Assembly (NCBI RefSeq): GCF_016056275.1
Contig: NZ_JAECZA010000080.1
Span: forward strand, 1-64,000
Direction of reading: 5' to 3'
Origin: Dendronalium phyllosphericum CENA369
GTDB taxonomy: Bacteria > Cyanobacteriota > Cyanobacteriia > Cyanobacteriales > Nostocaceae
DNA: 64,000 nucleotides
Shown: one piece after another, positions 1 to 9,186 of the stretch
Layout of the letters: every line of letters starts with the position of its first letter
Numbering within the stretch: the stretch's first letter is position 1
The notes under the pieces: generated by a model
What the model was told of the DNA's origin: nothing
The model's database searches: none
The model's input: the letters and a program-made list of their open reading frames with translations, nothing else
Program-made: the position numbers and the translations under genes

Positions 1-199
1 ATGTTCGGTATTCTCTCCAATATTCTAATGTCATCAACAATTGGTCTTCTAAGCTTAATTTACCCGGTCGCCCTGTTTTCTGTTTTGTTCGATGAAGCGA
101 TCGCACTACCTCTAACATCTCGTTAAAAGTATCTGGACGTACACCACACAAGCGTTTAAAGTCTTCTGATTTCAGACTCTTTACCTGTTCGTAGGTCAT
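1..199 (-). CDS. Transposase N-terminus, IS5-like (HTH_Tnp_4 type), partial
   Basis: The frame is open from the ATG at 199 to the window edge, 66 codons. The product begins MTYEQVKSLKSEDFKRLCGV and continues through a GRPGKLSLEDQLLMTLEYWR stretch, the pattern of the helix-turn-helix region found before DDE_Tnp_4 catalytic domains. The catalytic DDE part would lie off the left edge. It belongs to the insertion sequence that interrupts the kinase at 259. Whether the transposase is intact cannot be judged. Confidence 0.75.
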   Translation of the reverse strand, partial: MTYEQVKSLKSEDFKRLCGVRPDTFNEMLEVVRSLHRTKQKTGRPGKLSLEDQLLMTLEYWREYRT

Positions 200-258
200 A
201 GATGCTACCCAACTCTATCCTACTTGTCTCACGCATCTAGGACTTTTGCAAGAGGTCT
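1..258 (-). mobile_element. End of an IS5-type insertion sequence, cut by the window edge
   Basis: The element runs from the window edge to about 258. Its outer end, read on the minus strand, begins AGACCTCTTGCAAAAGTC (241-258), which I take as the terminal inverted repeat. The transposase starts inside it at 199. The sensor kinase reading frame coming from the right stops making sense exactly at this end, which locates the insertion junction. The other end and any target duplication are outside the window, so the family call rests on the transposase N-terminus. Confidence 0.7.
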
Positions 259-1920
259 ATTATTGAGCAATTCTATCAAGATTCGTTCTAAGCTATTGCT
301 GTTTGAGAATAACGTTGGTAAATCTGAAGGTAAATTAAGCTTTAGAATTTGCTGACGTTCTTGAATGCGGACTAGAAACGGCTCGATCGTCCAAGGTAAC
401 CACTCTTGTAACAGGACTGCATCGGAGGTCAGGGAAACAGATGGTGAAGTTTGCAGTCGTTGTAAATCTAATAAATCGTTGATGAGTTCCATTTCGCGAT
501 CGCACTCGGCTTCCATCAGTTTTAGATAACGCTGAGTTTCTTCAGGTGTGGTAGGTAATTGTAACATTTGTATCATGACCTTCATGTTACTGAGAGGCGA
601 TCGCAATTCATGGGAAACTAAATTTAAAAAATCATTTTTCAGTTGATTAAGTTCTTATAATTGTGCTATCAATTGCTCTTGCTCAATTTGCTTTTTACGA
701 GCCTCAATTACTTTTTTGTGTTCGGTAATATCCCGAAATATTAAGACGACACCTGTAATATTATCTTTGTCATCTTTAATAGGTGCAGCATTGATACATT
801 TTTTCATGAATCAAAGCCATTGATGCAATGCGTTGTTGGCTTTGTTGAAATATTTCTATATCTTGTTTATCTTTAATATATTCAGATTGCAGACTGAGCA
901 GACTAGAAATAACTTGTAAATTGTTTTTAACGCGATGGTAGACTTCTTTTAAAAGTACTTCTTTTTCTAAAAGGGATGCTTGTAGCTGCTCCTCTGACTG
1001 ATTGCGTTCGCGTAATGCTGCTTGTCGTTCGGAGATTTCTGTTTGTAGCGATTCATTTATTTTTGTTAGCTCTGCTGTTCGTTCTTCAACTATATTTTCT
1101 AATTGGTCGAGTAAGTTACTTAAAGCTTCCTCTGTTTGCTTACGCTCAGTAATATCATTTTTATCCCATAGCGCTTAACCCCGATCCAAAATCCATTTGT
1201 ATGTGCCGTCTTTACATAAAACTCGATGCTCGTTAATGTAAAACGGTGTGATTTTCGCAAAGTGCTCTCGAACTGCTTTTGTCACGCATTCAATATCGTT
1301 TGGATGCACTCGCGTCACCCTTTCATCTAAAGTATTGGAAATCTCATACTCTTCATATCCAAGCATTTCCTTCCAGCGAGCGGAAAAGAAAACTTCATTA
1401 GTTTTAACATTCCAGTCCCAAATACCATCATTATTTCCGCGCAAAGCTAAATGCCAGCGTTGTTCGCTTTCTCTTAGCACCTCTTCAGTTCTTTTACGTT
1501 CAGCAACTTCTTTTGCTAGTTGGTTGTTAGCTTCCTCTAGTTGAGCAGGACTAGGCAGAACAAGTGCTTGAGGAATTAATGACACTAACTCTAAAGCTGT
1601 ATATATAGAGACAAAGGCGGTAATGGCTTTAATTAATCCCGATAGCCAATAGGTAGGATGCCAAAGCGTCCACACATCCATGATATGAGTTGTGCCGCAG
1701 GCAATGATAAATGTACCAAACATCAGGAAAATCCAGTCTAAAGGCACATCTGGTCGTTTACGGACAAAATAGACTAGCATCACTGGAATGGAATAATAGG
1801 CCAGTGTAATTAGCAAATCTGAGATGACATGCAACCCCACCAACTCTGGCTTCCAAAGGTAGCAATGTCCATGAGGAACAAACTGGCTAGTAAAAAAAAA
1901 TTATGTAAAAATTCTGTCAT
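259..1920 (-). pseudogene. Decayed sensor histidine kinase with ethylene-receptor-type N-terminus
   Basis: Read from 1920 leftward, the remains are: a three-helix membrane domain with the HGHCYLWKPELV and GTTHIMDVW motifs of ethylene-receptor-type sensors; a PAS domain (KDGTYKWILDRG); a coiled coil; a HisKA_2-type phosphoacceptor ([14 protein letters not shown]); part of a second PAS (GVVLIFRDITEHKK); and a HisKA H-box (VSHELRSPLSNM). The lesions are a one-base loss in an A9 tract near 1892-1900, an in-frame TAA at about 1175 where Gln is usual, a frame change near 800, an in-frame TAA at about 655, and loss of the whole ATPase domain at the insertion sequence (258). Two different phosphoacceptor types in one remnant suggest that two kinase modules were joined by deletion. 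It cannot make a working kinase. Confidence 0.85.
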
Positions 1921-2799
1921 AAAAACCTAATTAGCTGTAAAAGTTTTCATTGAAACATTGTATGTGAAGGAAATTTTCAATCTAGGCTACCACCAGACTT
2001 CAAAAGGTATGTAAATCCATTATCCTTCAAGTTTTTTTAACTAAGTTAATCAAATTAGGAACTCTACATGTAGTCTTTATTGTTATTAATGTATCCCGAA
2101 CACTTGGTTATTATAACCGTAAATATTCTGTCATAGCTATTCAATTGCATAATAAACTTAACAAATTAGAACCGTATTTTTGTATTTAAAAAGTAAAAAA
2201 TAATACAATTTTTTTTTAAGATATGGTTAACTGAGTTAAGACTTACGCACACTCCACAGAGCAATAGTTGGCTCGGTGACGCTACTAAAAATTACCTTAG
2301 CATCTAACTTTTCGGCAATGCGAGCGCTGTTTTGTTGCAGTCTCTAAACCCTCATTTGCTGTACTATGACAATCTCAACTGCACGCAAGCCGATAAATTG
2401 ATTAATTTTAGTAGTGCGATCGCCGCATACAAATACTACAATTTCGAGCTGACATGCAACTATTTCTGCGTTGATATTTGGACTTGATACTCTTGAAATT
2501 AAAATTAAAAAGAACTAACGCTTATATTACAAGATTTTGATTGTTTTAAATTGTGGCTTTATTTCCGCTGTAATGTACTAGTAATTAAACGTAGAAGAAT
2601 AATTGAGCGCAAACTTCTAAATAGTTAACTTTTGCAGATTTGGTATTACTTAAGCTTTAATAATTGCATAGATAAAACAATTGCCTTAGCTCCCTAGACC
2701 CTTGAGTACATTTTTCCTTGTCGATTGTGGGTGATGCAATTCTCAATTACACTACTTTTTGTTTTTTGTTTGATTTCACAAGAAACATAAAAAGGTTCA
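1921..2799. other. Gene-free stretch with possible coding debris
   Basis: No convincing gene lies here; the DNA is AT-rich. A segment at about 2250-2490 gives, on the minus strand, short protein-like runs in shifting frames (for example ARIAEKLDAKVIFSSV) broken by stops. It looks like the remains of a gene I could not identify. A GACTTACGCA end near 2240 resembles the terminal repeat of the element at 13429-13565. Confidence 0.4.
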
Positions 2800-3060
2800 T
2801 CATATGGTGGAATAGCGAATTGTTCTGATTGTCCTAGCTGTACGAGCAAACAAACTTTCTGATGTAAATGACTTAACCAATGTATAAGGATTGTACCATC
2901 TTATGGGAAACTGTCCTTGTTGCTGGGCTGTGAGTTCTTGCCATATACATTCAACAGTAATTTTTTTAAGACTAATATTTAAAATTCTAGTAACTCCTTG
3001 AAATGCTGAACTATGAAATAATGAGAAATCTCTACTTTGATAAAAATCTTTAATTTTCAT
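2800..3060 (-). CDS. Small hypothetical protein, doubtful
   Basis: An 86-codon frame starting MKIKDFYQSRDFSLFHSSAF. I recognise no family. The centre (WQELTAQQQGQFPIRWYNPY) has a plausible protein composition. The C-terminus is a low-complexity Arg-Thr-Ile run (ARTIRTIRYSTI), which argues against a well-conserved protein. No strong Shine-Dalgarno sequence precedes the start. It stands alone among AT-rich non-coding DNA, so it may be a chance frame or a decayed gene end. Confidence 0.25.
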   Translation of the reverse strand: MKIKDFYQSRDFSLFHSSAFQGVTRILNISLKKITVECIWQELTAQQQGQFPIRWYNPYTLVKSFTSESLFARTARTIRTIRYSTI

Positions 3061-3174
3061 TGTTCCATCTTAAATAATGTTATCAAATTGCCATTTGCAC
3101 TTATATTAGTCTGACTACTTATATATGGCAAATAATATGCAACTTAAATGCAATTCAAGTATTAACTTGAGGCT

Positions 3175-3423
3175 TTATTCTTTATCTTTCAACTGACGTT
3201 GAGCAGCAGCTAATAGCTTCTGTTCAAGCTCGCTAATACTTATTCCAAGCTCGGAGGCTGTTTTGTTTTTCCATTCTTCTAGCTCAAAATCATGATAATT
3301 GAGCCACTCATGCACTGCAAGGCGGGCCATCTCAGCTTTACGAAGAGTCTGGCGAGCTGCATGAAAAATCAGCCGCTGATTATCAAAGCTTGGCAATGAA
3401 AGCATGAATCGCTGTAGTTTCAT
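3175..3423 (-). CDS. Small conserved-looking hypothetical protein
   Basis: The ATG at 3423 gives an 82-residue product starting MKLQRFMLSLPSFDNQRLIF and rich in Ala, Glu, Lys and Leu. It is predicted to be mostly helical (ARQTLRKAEMARLAVHEWLN, then ISELEQKLLAAAQRQLKDKE). The same frame opens further upstream to 3537, but the extra 38 residues (CNFGNEILLCEILIKKSFNS) look non-coding, and a GGGA sequence sits just before 3423. No cysteine motif, signal peptide or membrane segment is present. I do not recognise the family. No neighbour points to a role. Confidence 0.5.
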   Translation of the reverse strand: MKLQRFMLSLPSFDNQRLIFHAARQTLRKAEMARLAVHEWLNYHDFELEEWKNKTASELGISISELEQKLLAAAQRQLKDKE

Positions 3424-3537
3424 TATTTCCCATGTATTTAGAGGGCGATCGCTATCACTTACATAGCTGTTAAAACTCTTCTTTATTAATATCTCACATA
3501 GCAAAATTTCATTACCAAAGTTGCATATAAATTGCAT

Positions 3538-4233
3538 AACTTATAGTTTAGTATTTGCTGAAAATATATATCTTTATCATAAAACTAAGTTTTCATGTAA
3601 CTAGTCAAACTTATTCAAATAGCTTGATAAATTGATAAAAATATATAATGAAAATTAATAAGTATTTCTTTATGTTACTAACTATTTTTGACATTTATGC
3701 TAAGTTGATTTATTTAGCAATAACCATGTATCTATCAAATAGTTGATATTTTTTAAATTTTATTTCAAGAAAGTAAAATTTATTTTAATGTAAAAATAGC
3801 CACTGGTAACTATGCCTTTGGAATGAATAAATGTAATAGTTTCAATATTTGATATCCGATTTAATGATTTTAATAATATGAATAATTGGGCGGACATAAT
3901 ACTGTATTAAGCTGTTAAAATAGTACAAGTACACTTGATTATTTATATTATTAAGTTCACTAAATTTTATTATTAAATTTGTTGCATATGGGTTGCAATT
4001 GAGTATCAATTAGTTTATTCTATGTCATTAAATAATCTAATTAGATATTGCTCAATAAGTGAAAAGTGGAAATACAGAGGTAGAGTCAATACAATATAAA
4101 TCCACCTTAGACCTCATCATTCCATCCACTTTGAACCGTACAGTAGGGCAATGCAACTTAATGCGATGACACCGTGCTGCATAAAGCGTTCTGCATAATT
4201 CAGATTGACACAAAACTATAAGGGCTTGCTGGC
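3538..4233. other. AT-rich intergenic stretch, no gene seen
   Basis: About 700 bases of very AT-rich sequence. A 68-codon minus-strand frame at 4052-4258 is Cys-rich, of odd composition, and overlaps the start of the gene at 4234; I treat it as chance. No tRNA, strong hairpin or clear repeat was found. Confidence 0.5.
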
Positions 4234-4557
4234 ATGAGACTATCTGAGCTAGATCCACTCATACCGCTAACTGAGTTAAGAGAAGAACTTCTTAAGTTGC
4301 CAAAAGGCTACTCGTTTTATGAAGAAGAACTGGTCGATTTTTTATCCCGACGAAGATGGCCTGAGAGTCATCGCCGTATTGATCGGACAACTTTTTGGCG
4401 GTGGAGAAATGATAACGGAATTGAACATCAAAAAGTGTTCAGTCGATTGGATATTTTGAAACTATGTCAAATTTGCGATCACTACCGAGTAGATGGAACT
4501 CGTAATGAATATCTAGCAATCATGAAAAAGAAAAAAGAGGTAGTGTTAAACAAATAA
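4234..4557 (+). CDS. Small predicted DNA-binding protein
   Basis: A 107-residue basic protein starting MRLSELDPLIPLTELREELL. The middle (LVDFLSRRRWPESHRRIDRTTFWRWRNDNG) looks like a helix-turn-helix with a recognition helix rich in Arg and Trp. It is followed by RLDILKLCQICDHYRV and a lysine-rich tail. A DNA-binding role is inferred from this pattern only; I do not recognise a named family. It lies upstream of the devBCA-like operon on the same strand with a 276-base gap, so a regulatory link is possible but unproven. Confidence 0.55.
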   Translation: MRLSELDPLIPLTELREELLKLPKGYSFYEEELVDFLSRRRWPESHRRIDRTTFWRWRNDNGIEHQKVFSRLDILKLCQICDHYRVDGTRNEYLAIMKKKKEVVLNK

Positions 4558-4833
4558 ACATACTTCTTGTTGAATACATCAAACACTAAATACCTCTCTA
4601 CTGAAAGCTAATTCTACGAACGGATTGACGGATACTGTTTTGATAGTTCCATCATCCGACAGGACTCGCTACTGCTGCGCTATCGAGCATTTTAAAAAGG
4701 TAAAGGGAAAGGAGAAAATATTTGTTTAATTCTTTTTACCCTTTTTCTTTACCATTTTCCCTACTTTGGCAAGAAGTCTCCTCACTACTTACTCAGCGAA
4801 TTGAAAGATATCGCTAACTTAGAAAAGATAATT

Positions 4834-6027
4834 ATGGTAAATAAACAAAGACAGTCATTGACAAAACCTTTAGGTTTGTGGTCAATAATTTTGGCAACAG
4901 CTACTGCTGTAGTGACTGGTGCAGTTTCTCTCTACAGCTTTTCAAGATTTCATGCGAGTTCTAGATTGCAGACTTCAACTATCTCTAATAGTTCTCCCAC
5001 CATGACAGCTGTTGCTGCGTTAGGACGTTTAGAACCTCAAGGAGAAGTTATCCGTTTGTCTGCTTCTGATTCCCAAGGGAGTGTTCGAGTTGCACAACTC
5101 TTGGTAAAAAAAGGAGACTGGGTGCGTCAGGGGCAAGTAGTAGCAATTCTTGACAATTACTACCCTCGCCTTGCAGCTTTAGAAAAAGCTCAAAAGCAAG
5201 TATTGGTTGCTCAAGCTAGTCTTAACCAAGTCAAAGTAGGGGCAAAAACTGGAGACATCTCTGCACAAAATGCCACAATTGCTCGTCTAGAAGCTGAGAT
5301 GCGGGGAGAAAGCGCTGCACAACAAGCAACTATTGCTCGGTTAGAGGCAGAGTTGCGTAATGCTAACAGCGAAAATCAGCGATATCAACAGTTATACAAC
5401 AATGGTGCAATTTCAGCTTCTGATTTAGATACTAAACGTTTGCGAGTCGAAACTATTCGACAGCAGCTCAATGAAGCTAGAGCTTCTTTAAACCGCACTG
5501 TAGAAACTATTCAGAAGCAGTTAAAAGAAGCTATAGCCAAGCTCAAGAGTATTGCTGAAGTTCGTCCTACTGATGTGCAGGCAGCACAAACTAGTGTTGA
5601 AAGTGCAAAAGCATCAGTTAAACAAGCTCAAGTAGACCTGAGTTTAAGTTCTGTGCGATCGCCTCTCAATGGTCAAATCCTAAAAATTTATACTTGGCCT
5701 GGAGAAATTATTGGCAATATGGGAATAGCTGACTTAGGTCGCACACAGCAGATGTACGTAGTTGCAGAAGTTTATGAAACTGACATTAAAAAAGTGCATT
5801 TAGGACAATCTGCCACTATTACTAGTGATGCTTTTTCAGGGATATTACGAGGGACAGTTATAGATATTGGTTTGCAAGTTGGCAAACAAAATATCTTCAA
5901 TAACAATATACAAGCAGACACAGATAACAAAGTAATTGATGTAAAAATCCGAATCGATAACCGAGCAGATAATCAACAAGTTGCTACTCTGACTGATTTA
6001 CAGGTACAGGTATTAATTGATATATAA
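4834..6027 (+). CDS. devB: DevB-like membrane fusion protein (HlyD family) of an ABC exporter
   Basis: Periplasmic adaptor that connects an inner-membrane ABC exporter to an outer-membrane channel. From the N-terminus: one membrane anchor (LWSIILATATAVVTGAVSLY); a lipoyl-like half-domain (VAQLLVKKGDWVRQGQVVAI); a long coiled coil of about 150 residues rich in Ala, Gln and Glu; the second lipoyl half (SVRSPLNGQILKIYTWPGEI); and a beta-barrel segment ending VQVLIDI. The ATG at 4834 is preferred because the frame's first possible start is a TTG at 4801 without a ribosome site. It is first in a three-gene operon with DevC and DevA homologues. In Anabaena, DevBCA exports heterocyst glycolipids, but several paralogues exist, so this copy's substrate is uncertain. 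Confidence 0.85.
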   Translation: MVNKQRQSLTKPLGLWSIILATATAVVTGAVSLYSFSRFHASSRLQTSTISNSSPTMTAVAALGRLEPQGEVIRLSASDSQGSVRVAQLLVKKGDWVRQGQVVAILDNYYPRLAALEKAQKQVLVAQASLNQVKVGAKTGDISAQNATIARLEAEMRGESAAQQATIARLEAELRNANSENQRYQQLYNNGAISASDLDTKRLRVETIRQQLNEARASLNRTVETIQKQLKEAIAKLKSIAEVRPTDVQAAQTSVESAKASVKQAQVDLSLSSVRSPLNGQILKIYTWPGEIIGNMGIADLGRTQQMYVVAEVYETDIKKVHLGQSATITSDAFSGILRGTVIDIGLQVGKQNIFNNNIQADTDNKVIDVKIRIDNRADNQQVATLTDLQVQVLIDI

Positions 6028-6140
6028 GCTTTCAAATTTAGTTTTATTAACTCTATTAAATTCTTGACAGTCAACTAGTAATAGCAAGCGATCGCCATTT
6101 AATTATTTTGACATTAATCTGTCTCACATGAGGTTTTTAG

Positions 6141-7313
6141 ATGATTCTCAATATACCTCTAGCTTGGCTACAATTATCGCGTCAAAAATCTCGTTTTCTT
6201 GTAGCTGTGGCTGGAATTGCTTTTATCGCCATTCTCATATTTATGCAAATTGGTTTCCAAGATGCCCTCTATGTTAGTGCTACAAAACTGCATAATAACA
6301 TCCAAGGAGATTTATTTATAATTAGCACCCAATATAAATCTTTAACTTCTAATCAAAGCTTTTCTCGCTGGCGTTTATATCAAGCACTAGGTTTTGAGGG
6401 TGTAGAATCAGTCAGTTCCTTATATATGCAGTTTGCCAAACTGAAGAATCCAATTAATGGTTTAAAGTTTCCGATGTATGTAATTGGTTTCGACCCAGTA
6501 AAATCAATTTTCAAAATTCCAGAGGTTCAAGAAAATTTCAAAATATTACAGATTCCTAACATGGTTTTATTTGACCGTGCTTCTAGACAAGAATTTGGGC
6601 CAATAGCTAAAGACTTCGAGCAAGGCAAATCTGTGAAAGTTGAAATATTCGGCTATCTGGCATTCGTTGGCTATAAAGTTAAAGTTGGTGGTTTATTTAG
6701 CTTAGGCCCTTCCTTTGGAGTAGATGGAAATTTAATTGTTAGTACCTCAACCTTCTTGGCAATATTCCCCGATCGCCCCGTACAAAATATAGATATAGGC
6801 ATAATTAAACTCAAACCGGATGCCAATCCTCAACAAGTTTTAGCAAATTTATCAGCCAAGTTACCTCCCGATGTGAGAGTTGTCACCCGCCAGCATTTTA
6901 TTACATTAGAAAAAGATTATTGGACTCTTAGAACACCTATTGGTTTTATGTTTTACTTGATGGTATTGATGGCATTTGTGGTTGGTGTAGTTGTAATTTA
7001 TCAAATTCTTTATAGCAATATCTCTACTCACTTAGCTGAATATGCAACTCTCAAAGCAATGGGATTTAAAAATAAATACTTATTGATTGTAGTTTTTCAA
7101 CAAGCTTTAATTTTAGGAACTCTGGGTTATATACCAGGTTTTGCTATATCTATAGGTTTGTATGATGCAGCCAAAAATGTTACTCAGTTACCAGTTGCAA
7201 TGAGCGTAGAAAAGGCAACTTTAGTATTAGTTTCAGCTATATCAATGTGCTTGGTTTCTGGATTTTTATCAATAAATAAATTGCGTAAAATAGATCCAGC
7301 AGATATTTTTTAA
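6141..7313 (+). CDS. devC: DevC-like ABC exporter permease (FtsX/MacB fold)
   Basis: Inner-membrane subunit of the exporter. The protein has 390 residues: one N-terminal membrane helix (FLVAVAGIAFIAILIFMQIG), a periplasmic domain of about 220 residues, and three C-terminal helices starting IGFMFYLMVLMAFVVGVVVI. That is the 1+3 helix plan of MacB/FtsX-type permeases. The opening MILNIPLAWLQLSRQKSRFL is the usual start of cyanobacterial DevC proteins. It lies 113 bases after the adaptor gene and 26 bases before the ATPase gene, so the three are almost certainly cotranscribed. Confidence 0.88.
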   Translation: MILNIPLAWLQLSRQKSRFLVAVAGIAFIAILIFMQIGFQDALYVSATKLHNNIQGDLFIISTQYKSLTSNQSFSRWRLYQALGFEGVESVSSLYMQFAKLKNPINGLKFPMYVIGFDPVKSIFKIPEVQENFKILQIPNMVLFDRASRQEFGPIAKDFEQGKSVKVEIFGYLAFVGYKVKVGGLFSLGPSFGVDGNLIVSTSTFLAIFPDRPVQNIDIGIIKLKPDANPQQVLANLSAKLPPDVRVVTRQHFITLEKDYWTLRTPIGFMFYLMVLMAFVVGVVVIYQILYSNISTHLAEYATLKAMGFKNKYLLIVVFQQALILGTLGYIPGFAISIGLYDAAKNVTQLPVAMSVEKATLVLVSAISMCLVSGFLSINKLRKIDPADIF

Positions 7314-7339
7314 ACTAGTAAAAATATTATTCTGACATC

Positions 7340-8029
7340 ATGGAATCAAATTATGTTGTTAACATAAAAAACCTCAATCAATATTTTGGTAAAAAAACAT
7401 TACGTAGCCAAATTTTGTTTGATATTAATCTGACAATCAACTCTGGAGAAATTACGATCATGACTGGGCCTTCAGGTTCAGGAAAAACAACCTTATTAAC
7501 TTTGATTGGTGGGTTGCGTTCTGTCCAAGAGGGAAGCCTGAAATTTCTCAATCGAGAACTTCGTGGAGCTACCAACGAGCAATTAGTACGAGTACGTCGC
7601 CACATTGGGTATATCTTTCAAGCTCACAACTTACTAGATTTCTTAACAGCCCGACAGAATGTCCAAATGTCGCTAGAATTACACAAAGATATTTCCAAAT
7701 GGGAAGCTCACAGGCAAGCAGAAGCAATGCTTCATGCTGTGAAGTTAGAAAATAAAGTTAATTACTACCCGTCCGATCTCTCAGGAGGGCAAAAGCAACG
7801 AGTAGCGATCGCTCGTGCTTTAGTCAGTCATCCCAAATTAGTTTTAGCTGATGAACCTACTGCTGCCTTAGACAGTAAATCAGGACGAGATGTCGTCAGC
7901 CTGATGCAGCAACTGGCTAAGGAACAAAATTGCGCCATTTTAATAGTTACTCACGATAACCGAATTTTAGATGTTGCAGATCGAATCATTTGTATGGAAG
8001 ATGGGCGACTGAACAAAGAAGTTGCCTGA
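7340..8029 (+). CDS. devA: DevA-like ABC exporter ATPase
   Basis: Energises the DevBC exporter. All ATPase motifs are visible in the 229 residues: Walker A GPSGSGKTT (43-51), Q-loop in YIFQAHN, signature LSGGQ (147-151), Walker B LVLADEP (167-173) and the H-loop His at about 205 (THD). The length and the [15 protein letters not shown] pattern fit the MacB/LolD/DevA group. As third gene of the operon it lacks any fused membrane part and must work with the permease just upstream. Confidence 0.9.
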   Translation: MESNYVVNIKNLNQYFGKKTLRSQILFDINLTINSGEITIMTGPSGSGKTTLLTLIGGLRSVQEGSLKFLNRELRGATNEQLVRVRRHIGYIFQAHNLLDFLTARQNVQMSLELHKDISKWEAHRQAEAMLHAVKLENKVNYYPSDLSGGQKQRVAIARALVSHPKLVLADEPTAALDSKSGRDVVSLMQQLAKEQNCAILIVTHDNRILDVADRIICMEDGRLNKEVA

Positions 8030-8265
8030 TACCGAAGTAGAAAAGACAGAAGGAGAAAGAAAATTAATCCTAACTCCTGATTGAAACTTATGTAGACTTA
8101 GCACGAATCATAGCGCTCTCCTTCTCGCCAAGGGAGTAAGCTAAACGAACTTAAGTTATGCCTTCAGTCAGGAGTAAAACATGCTGTAGGTACGAAGTTT
8201 TCAAATATCAGTCTATAGAAAATGTATGAATCCTTAGTAAATCCTCAAAAGATGTCAGCGCGATT

Positions 8266-8463
8266 ATGTTTGCCATTGGTGATTATGTGCTAAATCAAAA
8301 AACCGGACATCTAGGGAAAGTAGTTGGTTACGGACACCAAATAAATAATAGTGTATCTATAGTTACCTTAAAAGTTTTAGTAGCTGAGTCTGCCAACTCT
8401 CAAAAGAGAGAATACGTGGTAGAAGATCGAATTTCTGCATGGAATCGGTGGTCTGTAGCTTAA
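8266..8463 (+). CDS. Small hypothetical protein with SH3-like start
   Basis: A 65-residue protein starting MFAIGDYVLNQKTGHLGKVV. The early GDYVLN...GKVVGYG pattern, a string of short beta strands with glycines, resembles small SH3/KOW-type barrels of many cyanobacterial short proteins. The end (YVVEDRISAWNRWSVA) has no motif I know. It starts 236 bases after the devA-like gene on the same strand and is followed 63 bases later by another small gene. Function unknown. Confidence 0.5.
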   Translation: MFAIGDYVLNQKTGHLGKVVGYGHQINNSVSIVTLKVLVAESANSQKREYVVEDRISAWNRWSVA

Positions 8464-8526
8464 AAATTAGATTTATTATTTAATCAAGAATTTGCGGATA
8501 TAAAACATAGTTGGATTATCAATATT

Positions 8527-8766
8527 ATGATGCAAGATTTTATTTTATGTCTGGAAGAAGCTACTTTACAATTGATATTTAAAAAATATTCTTCTCCTAG
8601 AGATCCTTCTGAATGTTTCGTCAATCTTCCCTGTGGATGCAATAATCCAGGGAAAAACTTACAGTGTGAGAACTGTCCTTATCTCGAAGCTTGCTTGTCT
8701 AGTTTTAAGACTAAAAAATCAAGCAACATCCATAATAAGCTGGGATTGCGGATAAAGTACCATTAG
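8527..8766 (+). CDS. Small cysteine-rich protein
   Basis: A 79-residue protein starting MMQDFILCLEEATLQLIFKK. Its centre has closely spaced cysteines in the order C-x-C-x8-C-x2-C-x5-C (within CGCNNPGKNLQCENCPYLEA), a pattern that could bind zinc or an iron-sulfur cluster. No family is recognised. It follows another small gene on the same strand. Another small Cys-rich protein lies at 17997-18260, but the cysteine spacing differs. Confidence 0.5.
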   Translation: MMQDFILCLEEATLQLIFKKYSSPRDPSECFVNLPCGCNNPGKNLQCENCPYLEACLSSFKTKKSSNIHNKLGLRIKYH

Positions 8767-9165
8767 TTTTTATCCTAACAAGCAACTGCCTTCAACACTC
8801 TTCAACACTTTATTATTTGGTACTAAGTTAAGAAATTTCAATGTTGGATGCATTGTCGCCCGCGCAATGCAAGCCAACAATTCAAAGTGTGTTAGCCTAC
8901 CGCATAATATTACATTCAGTTTATATTTCTTCATCTACACTGAATTTTTGTTGTTGACTTACTTACACCGCGCTGTTTTACCTTGTGAAGACAACGTGAA
9001 TTACAAGGAACAAACAATAGTTACATTTGCGTCTATCTTCACATCTGCCTCAGAAGAAAGACAATAATCAGTCCCGATTACTTTAGTTTTGGGATTACTT
9101 TATCTTTTGTTTCTAATTGCTAGATATTCTTTTTTAGTCATTATAAATTTTGACTAAATTACTTA
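8767..9165. other. Intergenic stretch with one doubtful short frame
   Basis: A 66-codon frame at 8867-9067 contains a hydrophobic run (NITFSLYFFIYTEFLLLTYL) but has no ribosome site, and its remaining composition looks random. I do not call it a gene. No strong hairpin or repeat is seen. Confidence 0.4.
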
Positions 9166-9186
9166 ATGCCGATATTTTACCACATT

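Noticed and set aside
4052-4258. 68-codon minus-strand gene
   Set aside because: It overlaps the start of a better-supported gene and has an odd Cys/Leu-rich composition.
4700-4770. Terminator or hairpin before the devB-like gene
   Set aside because: The GGTAAAGGG and CCCTTTTTCTTTACC arms pair only imperfectly and there is no clean T run, so I do not call it.
8867-9067. 66-codon plus-strand membrane peptide
   Set aside because: No ribosome site; only one hydrophobic run amid random-looking sequence.
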